This document shows, one piece after another, positions 62,157 through 64,000 of a stretch of 64,000 bases of DNA (position 1 is its first letter; every line of letters begins with the position of its first letter). A model generated the notes under the pieces. It saw only the letters and a program-made list of their open reading frames with translations. It was not told the origin of the DNA and searched no databases. Both the position numbers and the translations under genes were made by a program. The stretch is from Mycolicibacterium litorale. GTDB lineage: Bacteria; Actinomycetota; Actinomycetes; Mycobacteriales; Mycobacteriaceae. The stretch covers positions 3,720,001 through 3,784,000 of the forward strand of contig NZ_AP022586.1 of NCBI RefSeq assembly GCF_010731695.1, written 5' to 3'.

Positions 62157-63794
62157 ATGACGACGACGCTGCCGGACGTCGCACCGGCACAGCGGACGGC
62201 GCCCACCGGCCCCGCCCGCTGGCCGGGCGTCCTGCTGTACTGCGCGCTGGCGGTCGGCTACTTCATCGTGGGCGCGGTGCTGGTGCTGCGCTACAACATC
62301 TTCGAACCCGACGCCCCCAACCGGGTGGCCAACGCCGGCTTCGCGCTGCAGTCCAGACATCCGCACCTGTCGGCCATCGGGTTCGTGTGGAACCCGCTGC
62401 CCAGCATCGTCGAGATCCCGCTGGTGTGGTTGAGCCAGTGGTGGCCCGCGCTCAAGCACGCCGGCCTGGCCGGGGTGGTGCAGAGCGCACTGTTCATGGC
62501 GGGCGCCGCCGTGGTGCTGCGGCGCATCGCGATCGACCGTGGCGTCGGCCGGGGCTGGCAGTGGATCGCCGTCGCGGCGTTCGCCCTGCATCCGATGATC
62601 GTGCTCTACGGCGCGTCGGGGCTCAGCGAGGCCGCGCAGGTGTTCAGCCTGCTGTGGTGCGTACGCCACCTCATGCTGTGGTGCGACAACGGGCGGGTCG
62701 GTGACCTGGCGCTGACCGGGATCGCCTTGGGCATCGGCTATCTCGCGCGTTACGAGGCCCTCCCGGCGGCTGTCGGCGTTCTCGTGGTGGTCGCCGCGGT
62801 CAGCTGGGTGCGGTCCCCTCGAGCGCTGCGGCGGTCCTCGACGATCCTCAACGTGCTGATCGCGATGTTTCCGTTCGCCACCGCGTTCGTCGCCTGGGCG
62901 GTCACCGGGTGGATCATCAACGACGAGTTGTTCGCGACCCTGACGTCCCAGTACGGCAACTCCAGTCAGGTGGCCGGGCGACTCGCCCACGCCGCCGGCC
63001 ACGACGCTGGATCCACCTGGCCGGTGATCGCCTCCCGGTTGTTCGGTATGCAGCCGCTCATCGGTGTGGCGGTCGCGGTGGCGGTCCTGGTCGCCGCGGT
63101 TCGGCGCACCGCCGGCACCGTGGTGCCGGTCGCGGTGGTCGGCGGTACGTTGACGTTCGCGGTTGTGGCGCAGGCAAATTCGACGACGTTCGGCTGGTTC
63201 CGGTTCTATCTGCTGGCGATTCCGCTGGTGATCTGCGTGGCGCTGGCGTGCTGGTACCGGGCGAAGTGGCCGTCGGCCGTACTACTCACCGCCTCGCTGG
63301 TGGTGGCGATCCCGTTCACCGGGCGGCTGATCACCGACGAGGACGTCGCCTACGGACAACTCGAGTCGGGGTTCGTCTCCCTGGTCGACCCGGTGGGGCA
63401 TCCGCCCGCCGAGCATCCGGCCCGCCGCAGGCTGATCAGCGAGCGCACCCTCGCGCAGTGGTTCGACGCCAAGGATCTGCCGCCCGGTTCCGTGCTGATG
63501 GACAGCTTTCTCACCTGGGGCATCTGGCTGTCGTCGACGGATCCTCGACAGTTCGTGATCACCAGCGACTACGATTTCACCGCGGCACTCAACCGGCCGT
63601 GGGACTTCGGCATCCGCTACATCGTCGCGACCAACCCGCAGCTCAACGTCGCCGACGCCGTCAACCGCAGGTACGGGACGATGTGGGACGACGGAGCGGG
63701 CATCGGCGACCTGGTGTTGTCCGCCGACGGCCCGACGCCCGACGAGATGTTCCGCGTGTACCGCGTGACCGGACGGCCCGCGCCGCCGGACTGA
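62157..63794 (+). CDS. GT-C-like polytopic glycosyltransferase
   Basis: Membrane protein of 545 residues with about ten to twelve helices, resembling lipid-linked-sugar-dependent GT-C enzymes (GT39/ArnT type). The first extracytoplasmic loop has RYNIFEPDAPNRVANAGF with acidic residues in the place of the GT-C catalytic loop. Other marks are YGASGLSEAAQVFSLLWCVRH and LARYEALPAAVGVLVV, and a soluble C-terminal part from about residue 400. It is 3 bases after the BcsB-like gene. It may modify the glycan made by the GT2 enzyme or glycosylate proteins. Its end is 3 bases from the convergent fgd gene. Confidence 0.75.
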   Translation: MTTTLPDVAPAQRTAPTGPARWPGVLLYCALAVGYFIVGAVLVLRYNIFEPDAPNRVANAGFALQSRHPHLSAIGFVWNPLPSIVEIPLVWLSQWWPALKHAGLAGVVQSALFMAGAAVVLRRIAIDRGVGRGWQWIAVAAFALHPMIVLYGASGLSEAAQVFSLLWCVRHLMLWCDNGRVGDLALTGIALGIGYLARYEALPAAVGVLVVVAAVSWVRSPRALRRSSTILNVLIAMFPFATAFVAWAVTGWIINDELFATLTSQYGNSSQVAGRLAHAAGHDAGSTWPVIASRLFGMQPLIGVAVAVAVLVAAVRRTAGTVVPVAVVGGTLTFAVVAQANSTTFGWFRFYLLAIPLVICVALACWYRAKWPSAVLLTASLVVAIPFTGRLITDEDVAYGQLESGFVSLVDPVGHPPAEHPARRRLISERTLAQWFDAKDLPPGSVLMDSFLTWGIWLSSTDPRQFVITSDYDFTAALNRPWDFGIRYIVATNPQLNVADAVNRRYGTMWDDGAGIGDLVLSADGPTPDEMFRVYRVTGRPAPPD

Positions 63795-63797
63795 CGG

Positions 63798-64000
63798 TCA
63801 GCCCAGCTTGCGCAGGCGCGGTTCGAGATCGCGCTGGAAGAGTTCGAGGAAGCGGCGCTGATCTTGCCCCGGGGCGTGGAACACCAGGTGGTTCAGGCCC
63901 CACCCGACGTACTGGCCCACCTTCTCCACCGCTTCGTCCGGATCCGACGCGACGATCCACCGCTTGGCGACCTGCTCGATCGGCAACTCGTCGGCGGCCT
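63798..64000 (-). CDS. fgd: F420-dependent glucose-6-phosphate dehydrogenase (C-terminal part)
   Basis: Only the last 67 codons are in the window; the gene runs off the right edge. The sequence [19 protein letters not shown] and [21 protein letters not shown] is the C-terminal end of mycobacterial Fgd1 (Rv0407), which oxidises glucose-6-phosphate with coenzyme F420. The TTG at 63986 is internal. The next genes in M. tuberculosis are pta and ackA; here the glycan cluster separates them. Confidence 0.9.
   Translation of the reverse strand, partial: AADELPIEQVAKRWIVASDPDEAVEKVGQYVGWGLNHLVFHAPGQDQRRFLELFQRDLEPRLRKLG

Overview
This 64 kb window is high-GC chromosomal DNA, almost certainly from a rapidly growing, non-tuberculous mycobacterium (Mycolicibacterium type). 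The evidence is the dense coding, frequent GTG starts, typical mycobacterial lipoproteins, and a gene backbone that I recall as collinear (inverted) with the Mycobacterium tuberculosis H37Rv stretch Rv0407 (fgd1) to Rv0435c: CDC48-like AAA ATPase, Lon-substrate-binding-domain protein, YbdK ligase, sodC, virR, DUF3263 protein, def, GNAT, xthA, thiC, thiD, hydrolase, septum-formation-domain protein, lpqL, thiG/S/O, thiE, NUDIX, glnX, glnH, pknG, ackA, pta and fgd. The synteny is from memory, not computed. No tRNA, rRNA, CRISPR array or insertion sequence was seen.

Layout. 0-10 kb: the 3' part of an AAA ATPase, a DUF1707 membrane protein, and a complete Mrp (Mnh) Na+/H+ antiporter operon (A/B fusion, C, D, E, F, G) whose last gene overlaps a short SAM methyltransferase. 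10-17.7 kb: a DUF222-HNH (13E12-type) gene, then a minus-strand run (DUF3263 protein, VirR, SodC, YbdK, lipoprotein, Lon-domain protein) divergent from def-GNAT-xthA. 17.7-26 kb: a large LuxR-type ATPase regulator, an MFS exporter, and a TPP-riboswitch-led thiC-thiD unit. 26-35 kb: accessory metabolism (flavin monooxygenase, double-TetR regulator, APC and uracil permeases, exported Asp/Ser-tailed protein, esterase). 35-42 kb: a minus-strand run of an Asp-rich tandem-repeat exported protein, DUF5819, HTTM and two M28 aminopeptidase lipoproteins. 42-48 kb: a second TPP riboswitch heads thiO-thiS-thiG, which continues with overlapping genes into an SGNH hydrolase and an ABC-2 transporter; thiE is divergent. 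48-53 kb: the glnX-glnH-pknG amino-acid-sensing operon. 53-64 kb: ackA, pta and fgd on the minus strand, with a four-gene plus-strand glycan cluster (membrane protein, GT2 synthase, BcsB-like protein, GT-C-like protein) inserted between pta and fgd.

The best candidate for an undescribed system is the repeat protein + DUF5819 + HTTM run at 37.97-41.84 kb. A relative of the vitamin-K-dependent carboxylase membrane domain is packed against an exported protein made of seven 72-residue repeats with Asp at about every third position. The second is the riboswitch-led six-gene string that ties an ABC transporter and an SGNH hydrolase to thiazole synthesis. The third is the exopolysaccharide-like cluster between pta and fgd.
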